Positions 45,822 to 54,093 are shown, counted from the stretch's first letter. The stretch: DNA of 64,000 bases from Oribacterium sinus (GCF_014202695.1 NZ_JACHHH010000001.1:62001-126000), one strand, 5' to 3'. The notes: generated by a model not told the origin, from the letters alone. Program-made: numbers and translations.

Positions 45822-46970
45822 ATGGCAAACAAAGTTGTACTGAATGAAGTATCCTATCATGGAAAGGGAGCAATCTTAAGTGTTACAGAGGAAGCAAAGC
45901 GTCGCGGTTTTAAGAAGGCCTTCATTTGCTCTGATCCGGACTTGATTAAGTTTAATGTGACCAAAAAAGTGACAGATTTACTGGATAAGGAAGCGCTTCC
46001 CTATGAGATTTATTCCGAGATCAAGGCAAATCCTACCATTGAAAATGTACAGGGCGGCGTAGCTGCATTTAAAAATTCCGGTGCAGACTATATCATTGCT
46101 ATCGGAGGAGGTTCTTCCATGGATACCTCCAAGGCTATCGGCATTATCATTGCCAACCCTGCCTTTGAGGATGTAAGAAGCTTAGAAGGATTGTCTGCAA
46201 CAACCAAGCCTTCAGTACCTATTTTTGCTATTCCCACAACAGCAGGAACTGCAGCAGAGGTAACCATTAACTATGTTATTACTGACGTGGAAAAGAAGAG
46301 AAAGTTTGTCTGCGTAGATCCCCACGATATTCCTGTAGTGGCTTTTGTGGATCCGGATATGATGTCCAGTATGCCAAAGGGACTTACCGCATCCACCGGA
46401 ATGGATGCGCTGACCCACGCTATTGAAGGCTATACCACCAAGGGGGCCAATACCATTACCGATATGTTTAACTTAAAGGCTATTGAGCTGATTGCACAGT
46501 CCCTTAGGGGGGCAGTGGAAAATACTCCTGAGGGTAGAGAGGGAATGGCTTTAGGGCAGTACCTCACCGGAATGGGATTCTCTAACTGCGGATTGGGTAT
46601 AGTTCACTCCATGGCGCACGGCTTAGGCGCCTTATATGATACTCCTCACGGTGTGGCAAACGCCATCATCCTTCCCACCGTTATGGAATACAATAAGGAT
46701 GCGGTAGGAGAGAAGTTAAGAGATGTGGCAAAGGCTATGGGCGTTGCCGATACAGAGAAGATGAGTAAGGAAGAGTACCAAAAGGCTGCGATTGATGCGG
46801 TAAAGAAGCTGGCTGAGGATGTAGGTATTCCTAAAGATTTGAAGAACATTGTGAAGCTTGAGGATGTAGATTTTCTGTCTCAGTCTGCCATGGATGATGC
46901 TTGCAGACCCGGAAACCCAAGAGATCCTAAGCTGGAGGATATTCAGGAGCTGTTCAAGAGCTTATTATAA
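45822..46970 (+). CDS. fucO: Lactaldehyde reductase (Fe-dependent alcohol dehydrogenase)
   Basis: A 382-residue group III alcohol dehydrogenase. It reduces L-lactaldehyde from the aldolase step to 1,2-propanediol and regenerates NAD+. GGGSSMDTSKAIGII (about 96-110) binds NAD. The iron ligands lie in STGMDALTHAIEGYTT, VHSMAHGLGALYDTPHGVAN and DDACRPGNPRDP. AGGAGG precedes the ATG. It closes the fucose operon and is followed by a terminator. No propanediol-utilisation genes are in this window, so propanediol may be excreted. Confidence 0.93.
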   Translation: MANKVVLNEVSYHGKGAILSVTEEAKRRGFKKAFICSDPDLIKFNVTKKVTDLLDKEALPYEIYSEIKANPTIENVQGGVAAFKNSGADYIIAIGGGSSMDTSKAIGIIIANPAFEDVRSLEGLSATTKPSVPIFAIPTTAGTAAEVTINYVITDVEKKRKFVCVDPHDIPVVAFVDPDMMSSMPKGLTASTGMDALTHAIEGYTTKGANTITDMFNLKAIELIAQSLRGAVENTPEGREGMALGQYLTGMGFSNCGLGIVHSMAHGLGALYDTPHGVANAIILPTVMEYNKDAVGEKLRDVAKAMGVADTEKMSKEEYQKAAIDAVKKLAEDVGIPKDLKNIVKLEDVDFLSQSAMDDACRPGNPRDPKLEDIQELFKSLL

Positions 46971-46992
46971 TCATTCTTTCTGTGAAGCATCA

Positions 46993-47028
46993 GAAGCGCG
47001 GAAACTGCAGTTTTTGCGCTTCCTTTTA
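46993..47028 (+). terminator. Terminator of the fucose operon
   Basis: GAAGCGC (46993-46999) pairs with GCGCTTC (47016-47022) outside an inner AAACTGCAGTTT palindrome, followed by CTTTTAAG. Confidence 0.7.
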
Positions 47029-47152
47029 AGTGGAGAAAGCTTAGTATTTTTCGAAAATAAAAAAAGATTTTTTTAAAATGGCAATGGAAGAAAAAAGGAT
47101 GAAAGAAGGAATAAAAAAAGCTGGAAAATCCCGCAAGAAACAAGGAAAATCA

Positions 47153-47231
47153 TTGACTTATCAAGCTTCCGTTGCTAGAATACTACATCGAATCATTGGA
47201 TGAAACGGCTTCTGGGTCTTCCAGAAGCCGT
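47153..47231 (+). promoter_or_regulatory. Promoter and leader hairpin of greA
   Basis: TTGACT (47153-47158), 17-bp spacer, TAGAAT (47176-47181). The transcript would then contain a perfect 11-bp hairpin ACGGCTTCTGG, GTCTT, CCAGAAGCCGT (47205-47231), followed by a TTTT run 10 nt later. It sits 33 bp upstream of the start and could attenuate greA. Confidence 0.65.
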
Positions 47232-47264
47232 CATTGCAGTTTTAGAGAAAGGGCAGGATAGCAG

Positions 47265-47750
47265 GTGGCTGAAGAAAAGAAAAACCTCCTTACCAGGGCA
47301 GGATTAAATAAGTTAGAGAGTGAACTTCATAATTTAAAGGTGAATAAGAGACAAGAGATTGCAGAAAAGATTAAGGAAGCCCGGGAACAGGGAGATTTGT
47401 CTGAGAATGCTGAGTATGATGCAGCAAAGGATGAGCAGAGAGAAATCGAAGAAAGAATCGTTGCCATCGAGTCCTTGTTGAAAAATGCGGAAGTAGTAGA
47501 TGATGCGGAAGAAGGCACCATTAATATCGGATGTAAGGTAAAGCTGTTCGACAAGGAATTTGACGAAGAAGTGGAATACATGATTGTAGGTTCCACAGAG
47601 GCAAACTCTTTACAGGGAAAGATTTCCAACGAATCTCCGGTAGGTATGGCTTTATTGCGTCACAGGGTTGGAGATGAGGTTACCGTAGAGACCCAGGCTG
47701 GAGTTTTGGAATATAAAGTACTTTCTGTAGAAAAATCCAACGAAGAATAG
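47265..47750 (+). CDS. greA: Transcription elongation factor GreA
   Basis: A 161-residue factor that rescues backtracked RNA polymerase. The N-terminal coiled coil runs to about 75 with the acidic tip EQGDLSENAEYDAAKDEQRE. The C-terminal FKBP-like domain begins TINIGCKVKLFD and ends with the family's NESPVGMALLRHRVGDEVTV. The start is GTG at 47265 (MAEEKKNLLT). It is probably co-transcribed with lysS as in many Firmicutes, with a 130-bp gap. Confidence 0.95.
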   Translation: MAEEKKNLLTRAGLNKLESELHNLKVNKRQEIAEKIKEAREQGDLSENAEYDAAKDEQREIEERIVAIESLLKNAEVVDDAEEGTINIGCKVKLFDKEFDEEVEYMIVGSTEANSLQGKISNESPVGMALLRHRVGDEVTVETQAGVLEYKVLSVEKSNEE

Positions 47751-47880
47751 TTCAGTAAAGAGCCGTTCGGAGTAGAACAATTCAAAATAATTGTCTCAAA
47801 GAAGGTATGCTTCTATAAAGGGATAATTTAGTGAAAGTATAATAAGTAGCAACAGAACAGTGTAAAGAAAGGATAGAAGG

Positions 47881-49836
47881 ATGGGAGAGCAGGAAAAGCA
47901 AAAGGGAAATGCACCGGTGGACATGAACCACATTTTGAAGGCCAGATATGATAAGTTGGCAGAGTATCAGGCAGCTAAGGAAGATCCGTTTGAAATTACC
48001 AAAGCTGAACAGACCCATCATTCTACTGAGATCAAAGAGAATTTCAAGAGCTTAGAGAATCAGCAGGTTGTGATTGCAGGACGTATTTTATCCAAGCGTG
48101 TCATGGGTAAGGCCAGCTTTATGCATTTGCAGGATAGAGACGGCAGAATCCAGGTTTATGTAAGCCGGGAAAGTCTCGGGGAAGAAGAATATAAGAAGTT
48201 TAAGAAGCTGGACCTTGGCGACATCGTGGAAGTTAGAGGTTATGTTTTCGAGACCCAGATGGGAGAGATTTCCGTTCACGGAGAGAAGATTACCCTGCTT
48301 TCCAAGTCTCTGTACCCACTTCCTGAGAAGTTCCATGGACTGACTGATACTGACACCCGTTATCGTCAGCGCTATGTAGACCTGATTATGAATGAGGACA
48401 GTCGTACCGTTTTCATGAAGCGTTCTCAGATTCTTCGGGAAATCCGTAACTTCCTTGCCGGAAGAGATTTCTTGGAGGTGGAGACACCGATGCTGGTGGA
48501 AAATGCCGGCGGTGCAGCAGCTCGTCCCTTCGAAACCCACTACAATGCCTTAAATGAAGACGTAAAGCTTCGTATTTCCTTAGAGCTTTATCTAAAACGT
48601 CTGATCATCGGCGGCATGGAAAGAGTTTATGAGATCGGAAGAGTATTCCGTAATGAGGGAATTGACACCAGACATAATCCGGAATTTACCTTAATGGAGC
48701 TGTATCAGGCATATACAGACTACGAAGGAATGATGGAGCTGACCGAGTCCATGTTCCGTTATCTTGCAGAAAAGGTTTGCGGGACTCTGCACATCAGTTA
48801 TCAGGGAACTCCCATTGATTTGGAGAGTCCTTTCCGTCGCTTGACCATGACAGAGGCAATCAAGGAATATGCAGGCATTGACTTTGATCAGATTAAGACT
48901 TTAGAAGAGGCAAGAGCCCTTGCGAAGGAAAAGGAAATTGCCTACGAAGAGCATCATGGTATCGGAGACATTGAAAACCTTTTCTTCGAGGAGTACTGTG
49001 AGGAGAAGCTGGTACAGCCAACCTTTATTATGGATCATCCGGTGGAGATTTCTCCCCTTACCAAGAAGAAGCCATCTGACCCATCCAAGGTAGAGCGTTT
49101 TGAGCTCTTTATCTACGGAAGAGAGATGGCCAATGCTTATTCCGAGCTAAACGATCCTATCGACCAGAGAGAACGTTTCAAGGCGCAGGATGCTCTGGCG
49201 GATGCGGGAGATGAAGAAGCAAACCACACCGACGAAGATTTCTTACACGCTATGGAAATCGGAATGCCTCCTACTGGAGGAATTGGTTACGGTATTGACC
49301 GTCTGGTAATGCTTCTTACCGATGCGGCATCTATCCGTGACGTACTGCTCTTCCCCACAATGAAGTCCTTAGAGAAGAAGGATGAGGGAAAGAAGGGAGA
49401 AGAGGGCGAGGCAGGAAATGCCAACACCGGTTTCTTTACTCCAAATAATAAGATTGATTTCAGCAATGTGAAAATCGAGCCATTGTTTGAAGAGACTGTG
49501 GATTTCGAGACCTTCAGTAAATCTGACTTCCGTGCGGTAAAGGTAAAGGATTGTGTTCCTGTTCCAAAGAGTAAGAAGCTTTTACAGTTTACCTTGGATG
49601 ACGGAAGCGGAAGCGACAGAACGATCCTTTCCGGAATTCATGCATACTACGAGCCGGAAGAGCTGGTTGGAAAGACCTTGATTGCCATCACCAATCTTCC
49701 CCCAAGAGCAATGATGGGAGTAGAGTCCTGCGGTATGCTACTTTCCGCCATTAACCAGAAGAAGGATAGTGATGAGGAAGAGTTGCACTTGCTGATGGTA
49801 GATAACCATATTCCGGCAGGAGCGAAGTTATATTAA
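47881..49836 (+). CDS. lysS: Lysyl-tRNA synthetase with C-terminal tRNA-binding domain
   Basis: A 651-residue class II synthetase. The OB-fold anticodon domain spans about 50-170. Motif 2 is FRNEGIDTRHNPEFTLME, and motif 3 GGIGYGIDRLVMLLTDAASI ends near 492, where ordinary LysRS stops. An acidic linker (KKDEGKKGEEGEAGN) then leads to about 120 extra residues: FSKSDFRAVKVKDCVPVPKS, TLIAITNLPPRAMMGVESCG and a GAKLY end. This is the EMAPII/Trbp111-type tRNA-binding domain common at the end of MetRS. The fusion is in frame without any break and should raise tRNA affinity. A terminator follows. Confidence 0.94.
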   Translation: MGEQEKQKGNAPVDMNHILKARYDKLAEYQAAKEDPFEITKAEQTHHSTEIKENFKSLENQQVVIAGRILSKRVMGKASFMHLQDRDGRIQVYVSRESLGEEEYKKFKKLDLGDIVEVRGYVFETQMGEISVHGEKITLLSKSLYPLPEKFHGLTDTDTRYRQRYVDLIMNEDSRTVFMKRSQILREIRNFLAGRDFLEVETPMLVENAGGAAARPFETHYNALNEDVKLRISLELYLKRLIIGGMERVYEIGRVFRNEGIDTRHNPEFTLMELYQAYTDYEGMMELTESMFRYLAEKVCGTLHISYQGTPIDLESPFRRLTMTEAIKEYAGIDFDQIKTLEEARALAKEKEIAYEEHHGIGDIENLFFEEYCEEKLVQPTFIMDHPVEISPLTKKKPSDPSKVERFELFIYGREMANAYSELNDPIDQRERFKAQDALADAGDEEANHTDEDFLHAMEIGMPPTGGIGYGIDRLVMLLTDAASIRDVLLFPTMKSLEKKDEGKKGEEGEAGNANTGFFTPNNKIDFSNVKIEPLFEETVDFETFSKSDFRAVKVKDCVPVPKSKKLLQFTLDDGSGSDRTILSGIHAYYEPEELVGKTLIAITNLPPRAMMGVESCGMLLSAINQKKDSDEEELHLLMVDNHIPAGAKLY

Positions 49837-49868
49837 GAGTTGGCTTATAGGAAAAACGTATTGATAAA

Positions 49869-49920
49869 AACCGCCCTACACCCCTTGTAAATCAAGGCTG
49901 TAGGGTGGTTCAATCTTTTT
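49869..49920 (+). terminator. Terminator of lysS
   Basis: AACCGCCCTACA (49869-49880) pairs with TGTAGGGTGGTT (49899-49910), with an inner CCTTG/CAAGG stem and a CTTTTT tail shortly after. Confidence 0.8.
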
Positions 49921-50059
49921 CATAGCCAACCTCAATCCCTTAATGTATAAACTTGGCAAAAATATTCTATAAAGATTGTTTTAGCATATTAGATATTATT
50001 AAAAAAATCAAGAAATCAGAATTAAGAAGAGAGACAGAAAGATTTGCATTTCCTCTTCG

Positions 50060-50860
50060 TTAATCTAATTTTTGAAGACATTTTAGAATTTTATCTATAG
50101 CATCTTCGGTGGTTATATCAAGCCAGTTCTTTTCGGATTTTTGTAAATTGTTTAAATATTGTGAGTTATGGAATATACGATGGATACGATTTAATATATC
50201 GTCTTTAGAAGATATATGTAATGTAGGATCATCATAAATGTATTTGGGCATAAAACTATTTAACTGCTCTATTTTAATAAAATCACTTAAATAGCAAATA
50301 TCAAATATATCCTTATATCGAGTATTTTGGCTTCCAAAACGCAGTATAGATTTAAGCTTTTCTAAAAATATTTGTGTAGGAGAATTAACCAGTAGTTTTA
50401 TAGTATCCTCCTGAAAATCAAGTACAAAGGTATACTCGTCCTGTTTCATGGAGAGATCCCTCTGTACACCGATATCCATCTTTAAGGATATGGTTGTTTC
50501 TTCGGTATCTACAAGAGAAATGGTGATACGCTTTCCCTTATAATCTTGATGATTTAATTCTGTGATATTGCCGGTAAGTTTAATTGTAAGTCCTTTAATG
50601 CAATTTAATTGTTCTACAAATTTCCGTATAGATTCTTCGCCGATAGAATAGCAAATAAAATCAAGGTCGAGATCTTGGGTTGCTCTTCGAGAATTGTTTG
50701 AGAGGCTTCTCATGACTACTCCACCCTTGATGGTAGTACTTTTGGCCATTCCGCTGTCATGGATAGCCTTTAAAATAATATCTTGTCCCAGCTTTGATTG
50801 AGCACTGGCTTCGTTGTAACCCCGTTCTTTTATCTTCTTGATTTCGTTGTACAAATTCAA
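50060..50860 (-). CDS. AbiEii/AbiGii-family nucleotidyltransferase toxin
   Basis: A 266-residue member of the DUF1814 nucleotidyltransferase group, the toxin half of type IV AbiE systems. The motif GGVVMRSLSNNSRRATQDLD then LDF (about residues 45-67) contains the conserved Gly-Gly, Arg-x-Thr and Asp-x-Asp residues. A second conserved stretch QIFLEKLKSILRFGSQNTRY is near 162-181. The start is TTG at 50860, with GGGAGGTG upstream, just after the antitoxin stop. Together with the adjacent gene it is a complete two-gene abortive infection/stability module. Confidence 0.85.
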   Translation of the reverse strand: MNLYNEIKKIKERGYNEASAQSKLGQDIILKAIHDSGMAKSTTIKGGVVMRSLSNNSRRATQDLDLDFICYSIGEESIRKFVEQLNCIKGLTIKLTGNITELNHQDYKGKRITISLVDTEETTISLKMDIGVQRDLSMKQDEYTFVLDFQEDTIKLLVNSPTQIFLEKLKSILRFGSQNTRYKDIFDICYLSDFIKIEQLNSFMPKYIYDDPTLHISSKDDILNRIHRIFHNSQYLNNLQKSEKNWLDITTEDAIDKILKCLQKLD

Positions 50861-50861
50861 T

Positions 50862-51404
50862 TTAAAGCACCTCCCTTTGTACCATATCCATCAGACTTGA
50901 AGTATTTCGGAAGTTTAAGGCATAGTCTTCCACTAGGTTAAAATCCATTTTTGAGGATAACTTTCTATAATTTCGAATAATCTCCTTATAATAATCCATA
51001 GGTAATTTGGAGCGGAATCGAAGGAGCTCAATTAACATTCGTTCACAGTTATAAATTCGTATTGTTGAACTGTTGTATTTAAGCGTATCGATACCTGCTC
51101 TAAAGAGTTCTTCTTTAACATAGGATTGTTTTATACGAGTATCTCGGATTCGTGTGTCTGTTCTAATTGTTGCAAGATAATAATGCTCCGGAATAACATC
51201 TGTTAAAGCATGATAATAAAATGCACTATATCCGGTACAGACTGCTCTAGGATATTTTTTCATAATAAGATCCAGCTCGGTGGCATTTCGCTTAGTGGAG
51301 TACAATCCTTTTTCTTCCATGAAAAGTTTTCCGTCGGAAAGTTCTTTTTTTAACTTGTAATCACTGCCATATTTATCGAGGCATTCTTGATAGGAAAGTA
51401 TCAT
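50862..51404 (-). CDS. AbiEi-type antitoxin
   Basis: A 180-residue antitoxin paired with the AbiEii-type toxin, with 1 bp between the two frames. The N-terminal part (MILSYQECLDKYGSDYKLKK, then LYSTKRNATELDLIMKKYP) is a winged-helix region typical of type IV antitoxins, followed by GYSAFYYHALTDVIPEHYYL. I chose the ATG at 51404, with AAGGAG 8 nt upstream; the open frame beyond it is promoter sequence. AbiEi proteins repress their own operon through inverted repeats, and a perfect 16-bp-arm palindrome lies upstream at 51499-51547. Confidence 0.85.
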   Translation of the reverse strand: MILSYQECLDKYGSDYKLKKELSDGKLFMEEKGLYSTKRNATELDLIMKKYPRAVCTGYSAFYYHALTDVIPEHYYLATIRTDTRIRDTRIKQSYVKEELFRAGIDTLKYNSSTIRIYNCERMLIELLRFRSKLPMDYYKEIIRNYRKLSSKMDFNLVEDYALNFRNTSSLMDMVQREVL

Positions 51405-51498
51405 GATAAACTCCTTAAAGTATATATACACACAATATTGTTTTATGTATAGTTTAGCTTTAATTATAGCTTCATTCAAAGGAAAAATAAAGAACTAA

Positions 51499-51547
51499 TT
51501 ACAGTAAAAATACACACTAATAATTGTTGTATGTATTTTTACTGTAA
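51499..51547 (-). promoter_or_regulatory. Long palindrome, candidate AbiEi operator
   Basis: TTACAGTAAAAATACA (51499-51514) is the exact reverse complement of TGTATTTTTACTGTAA (51532-51547), with a 17-bp spacer. It is about 95 bp upstream of the antitoxin start, and a TATAAT-like box lies between them. A half-site remains beside the abiEi remnant at 55430-55450. Confidence 0.6.
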
Positions 51548-51649
51548 AACCAAGAAAATGAATTTGTTAATGTAAAACAGTATGATATTGGAATATAATA
51601 CAGAAATGAATTCAAATAACTATGGGATTCCTTGTGAGGTATTTCGAAA

Positions 51650-52106
51650 ATGATAATGCATGATTGGAATAACGAAAAAGAGGACGTGATTCTTCTGATT
51701 CATCCGATGCTTTCGTCAGCAAACGGTATGAAGACATTTATTGCTGACATCATTGGAGAGGAATACCGTTATCTCGCACCGGATCTCTCAGCGCACGGCG
51801 ATGCCGATAAGGATACTTATAAAAGTGCTGCTGACGAGGCAAAACAGATCCATGAGTATTTGGCTGAAAAAAATATCACGGAGCTCTCTTTCGAATACGG
51901 AGCTTCACTGGGTGGGGGGTTCTTCTACAGCTTCTCAAATATGATGATATTGCATTCAACCATCTATTTTTTGAGGGAACCAGTTTCTACACTAACGCAA
52001 AGCTGATGGAGGGGATTCTCTGGATGGTGTTTCTGCATAAACATAAGAAAGCTGTTGCAGATCCGGAGCTTAGTATGAAGAAGATGTCCTCCATGTTTGA
52101 AGAAGA
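51650..52106 (+). pseudogene. Alpha/beta hydrolase, frameshifted and truncated
   Basis: The first frame gives an alpha/beta-hydrolase start (IHPMLSSANGMKTFIADIIG) and the nucleophile elbow YGASLGG near residue 83-89. It then breaks in a run of six G residues at 51914-51919. With seven G residues the reading continues as VLLQLLKYDDIAFNHLFFEG and on to AVADPELSMKKMSSMF. After about 52106 the hydrolase sequence ends and joins a fragment of an unrelated gene. The frameshift plus the missing C-terminal half make it a pseudogene. Confidence 0.75.
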
Positions 52107-52200
52107 GGAGATTATGTTCTTACCTGTTTTCATTATCCCTTTGATCGCAATTTTGATAGGGAAAAAGAAGTCTTTAATGTTGCAAACATTGAGGTAAATC
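52107..52200 (+). pseudogene. Remnant of a paralogue of the 6378-7217 membrane protein
   Basis: TTCTTACCTGTTTT(C/T)AT and the encoded FLPVFIIPL match the second membrane helix of the protein at 6378-7217. The next residues jump to FNVANIEVNLL-like sequence (one mismatch class from FEAANIAVEPL at that protein's end). The middle of roughly 500 bp is deleted. The 52201-52518 stretch that follows is AT-rich and shows nothing else. Confidence 0.6.
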
Positions 52201-52518
52201 TGCTGTAATGGACAGAAATTTTCAATGAATAGAAAGTATAATTACAGAGGTGATTGCAATGAGGTGCAGAACCTTTTTTATGGGAGAAAATAAAATATTC
52301 TTACTGTTTATTATAAAATTTTGATATGACATAAAAATGATAATAAGATAATTGAAAAGTTGAGGACCTTTATCAAGGTGTATTTTTGAAGCTCGCTAAC
52401 TGACAGTAAGTTTACTCCATCATAGTCCAAAGCTGCGGTAGAATTGTTCACAAGGTTTATAGTATAATTTGAATACGATAATTGTGCAACAAATCGGAAG
52501 TTGGAGGGATAGATTTCT

Positions 52519-53043
52519 ATGATTATCAGATATGCAGAAGAGAAAAATTTTATAGAATTGCGACAGTTTTATGACGGTATGTGTAAAGTTTTGAGCGGAA
52601 AAGATTTTCTGCCGGAGGGAGATAAAGGTGGTTTCCCTCCGGATGAAATGATCAAAGATGCAATCAAAGAGAAAAATCAGTTTATCGGTATTGAAGATGG
52701 TCGAATTGTTGCGGCGTATATTATGAATCATGATCGTGATGAGGCGTATCACGCAGTTAAATGGCTTATTGATGCAAATGATAATGAGACAGTAGTTCTT
52801 CATGCCTTGCGTGTCCTTCCGGAATATGGAGGTCGTGGATACTCGAAGCAGTTAGTTCAACACGCAATAGACACAGCAAGGGAAAGAAAGCTTAAATCAA
52901 TTCGTCTTGATTGCATAGAGGGAAATGATATTCCACAGAAAATGTATATGTCATTTGGATTTAAGTATGTGGATAAGGTTGAAATCACATATGTTGATAT
53001 TGGAGTACCGAGGAAGTTCCTCTTATATGAGTTTGTACTCTAA
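52519..53043 (+). CDS. GNAT-family N-acetyltransferase
   Basis: A 174-residue acetyltransferase. The acetyl-CoA binding loop is VLHALRVLPEYGGRGYSKQL (about 93-112, the Q/RxxGxG/A type), followed by a helix and the C-terminal IPQKMYMSFGFKYVDKVEIT segment. It acts on an unknown small molecule or protein. GGAGGGATAG precedes the ATG by about 9 nt. It appears intact and stands alone among pseudogenes. Relatives are often annotated as toxin- or antibiotic-modifying enzymes, but nothing here decides that. Confidence 0.82.
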   Translation: MIIRYAEEKNFIELRQFYDGMCKVLSGKDFLPEGDKGGFPPDEMIKDAIKEKNQFIGIEDGRIVAAYIMNHDRDEAYHAVKWLIDANDNETVVLHALRVLPEYGGRGYSKQLVQHAIDTARERKLKSIRLDCIEGNDIPQKMYMSFGFKYVDKVEITYVDIGVPRKFLLYEFVL

Positions 53044-53108
53044 TCAAGACATAATAACAGTTATATCTTGAACATTGTACAAACAAATTCCAGTTTGTCG
53101 AACTGATA

Positions 53109-53156
53109 AAATCCCTTTAGGAACTAAAGGGTGCACTTCTATACTCTCCTATCGGG
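53109..53156. other. Pair of small hairpins in a gene-free stretch
   Basis: CCCTTTAG, GAA, CTAAAGGG is followed about 15 bp later by ATACTCTCC, TATC, GGGAGTAT. The region 53044-53237 has no gene, and these two perfect stems suggest a structured remnant. I cannot name it. Confidence 0.4.
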
Positions 53157-53237
53157 AGTATGTGCGTCCTGCGGAACTTCATTCTTCGTCAGCAGAAGAA
53201 AACTGCTTGACCGAGAATGTTTTCGACAATTCGTTCC

Positions 53238-53503
53238 GGTGTTGGAGCAGATAATGAATCTACAGGTGCTGCATTAATGAAGAAGGTTATGGAAGACCTT
53301 AACGGAAAGGGAAATATTGTTGAGCTTCTCGGATCAATGGGATCAGACGGACAGGAACAGTTTCCCAGGGAACTGAGGATCAGGATAAGATTTCTGCAGA
53401 CCTTTGCTCTAATTTGATTTACGGACAGTCTGTTCCTAAGGAAGTTATTGAAACGAATGTAGTGTATACCAAGGAAAACGTTAATGAAATTTTGAAGAAA
53501 TAA
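53238..53503 (+). pseudogene. Internally deleted duplicate of the sugar-binding protein gene
   Basis: 53238-53355 matches the binding-protein gene at 58838-58955, and 53356-53503 matches 59235-59381. About 280 bp between short GACAG repeats are missing. The first part lacks its signal peptide and start. The duplication continues past the stop through the terminator and into a RelE-type toxin gene. Confidence 0.85.
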
Positions 53504-53576
53504 AAATGCTAAGGATAAGTTGAATAGCACATTTGTAAGAGTTTTTGAATGTTGTGAATCAAAATACTTTCACATG

Positions 53577-53610
53577 AAGAGGGACTGCAATTTTTTGCAG
53601 TCCCTCTTTT
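53577..53610. terminator. Terminator between binding-protein remnant and relE remnant
   Basis: AAGAGGGACTGCAA, TTTT, TTGCAGTCCCTCTT, then TT. The other copy at 59455-59488 has A-T where this one has G-C at one stem position on both sides, so pairing is kept. Confidence 0.75.
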
Positions 53611-53629
53611 GGTCATAACAATATGTAGC

Positions 53630-53776
53630 TTACAGTTCGTGCTTCGTTCTCCGTTTGGTAGCCTCTATATATACCTGCTCGTCTGCTCGTGCGGAGATAA
53701 CGATAATTTGAGCACTTCGATCCAGCTTTTTCAGATCCTTTTTGGCCTCTTCCAAATATTCGACTTGCCAGCTCAT
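53630..53776 (-). pseudogene. RelE/ParE-type toxin with an in-frame internal deletion
   Basis: A 48-residue frame: MSWQVEYLEEAKKDLKKLDR, SAQ, then IIVISARADEQVYIEATKRR and THEL-like end (TKHEL). The start is a RelE/ParE N-terminus and the end a RelE C-terminus, but the central about 40 residues carrying the catalytic strands are gone. The second copy near 59508 keeps the missing central part but not the start. The ATG overlaps the antitoxin stop by 4 bp (ATGA), the standard coupling. The toxin should be inactive. Confidence 0.8.
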
Positions 53777-54093
53777 TCAATCACTACATCCCCTGCGGCA
53801 GCAAGCTCTGACTCACTGATATTAAGTTCAGACATCACTTCTTCTCGGGAAGACGTGGAAGAAGAATCTTCTTTAAGGCGTCTTGTTGCCTCAAGGAGCA
53901 AAGTATAGTCTTCTTCGATTTCACTCAGACGTTGAAATTCAGATGGAGACAGGATAATAGCCGCCGGCTGGTTGTTTTTTAAAACAATGAGCTGGCTTTC
54001 GGTATGAAGACGATCAAAAATCCTGGAAGCCTGACCGCGGTTAAACTGTGTAATAGGAACAAGACTGTCGAGAATATCTGCTGTATATGCCAT
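53773..54093 (-). CDS. Phd/YefM-family antitoxin
   Basis: A 106-residue antitoxin. The Phd/YefM fold is seen in ITQFNRGQASRIFDRLHTES (about 14-33) and QLIVLKNNQPAAIILSPSEF (34-53). The C-terminal half is acidic and disordered, as expected for the toxin-binding tail. GGAGGTAATTAC lies upstream of the ATG. The gene is intact although its toxin partner is deleted, so it is now an orphan antitoxin that may still repress its promoter or neutralise a relative. Confidence 0.85.
   Translation of the reverse strand: MAYTADILDSLVPITQFNRGQASRIFDRLHTESQLIVLKNNQPAAIILSPSEFQRLSEIEEDYTLLLEATRRLKEDSSSTSSREEVMSELNISESELAAAGDVVIE

Noticed and set aside
47751-47880. T-box leader upstream of lysS
   Set aside because: No T-box core sequence or terminator/antiterminator pair is present.
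51905-51930. Programmed frameshift in the hydrolase G-run
   Set aside because: The gene also lacks its C-terminal half and is joined to foreign sequence, so simple decay is more likely.
53217-53417. 66-codon open frame over the binding-protein remnant
   Set aside because: It is the deleted duplicate of the gene at 58305-59381 with a frame change at the deletion, not a gene.
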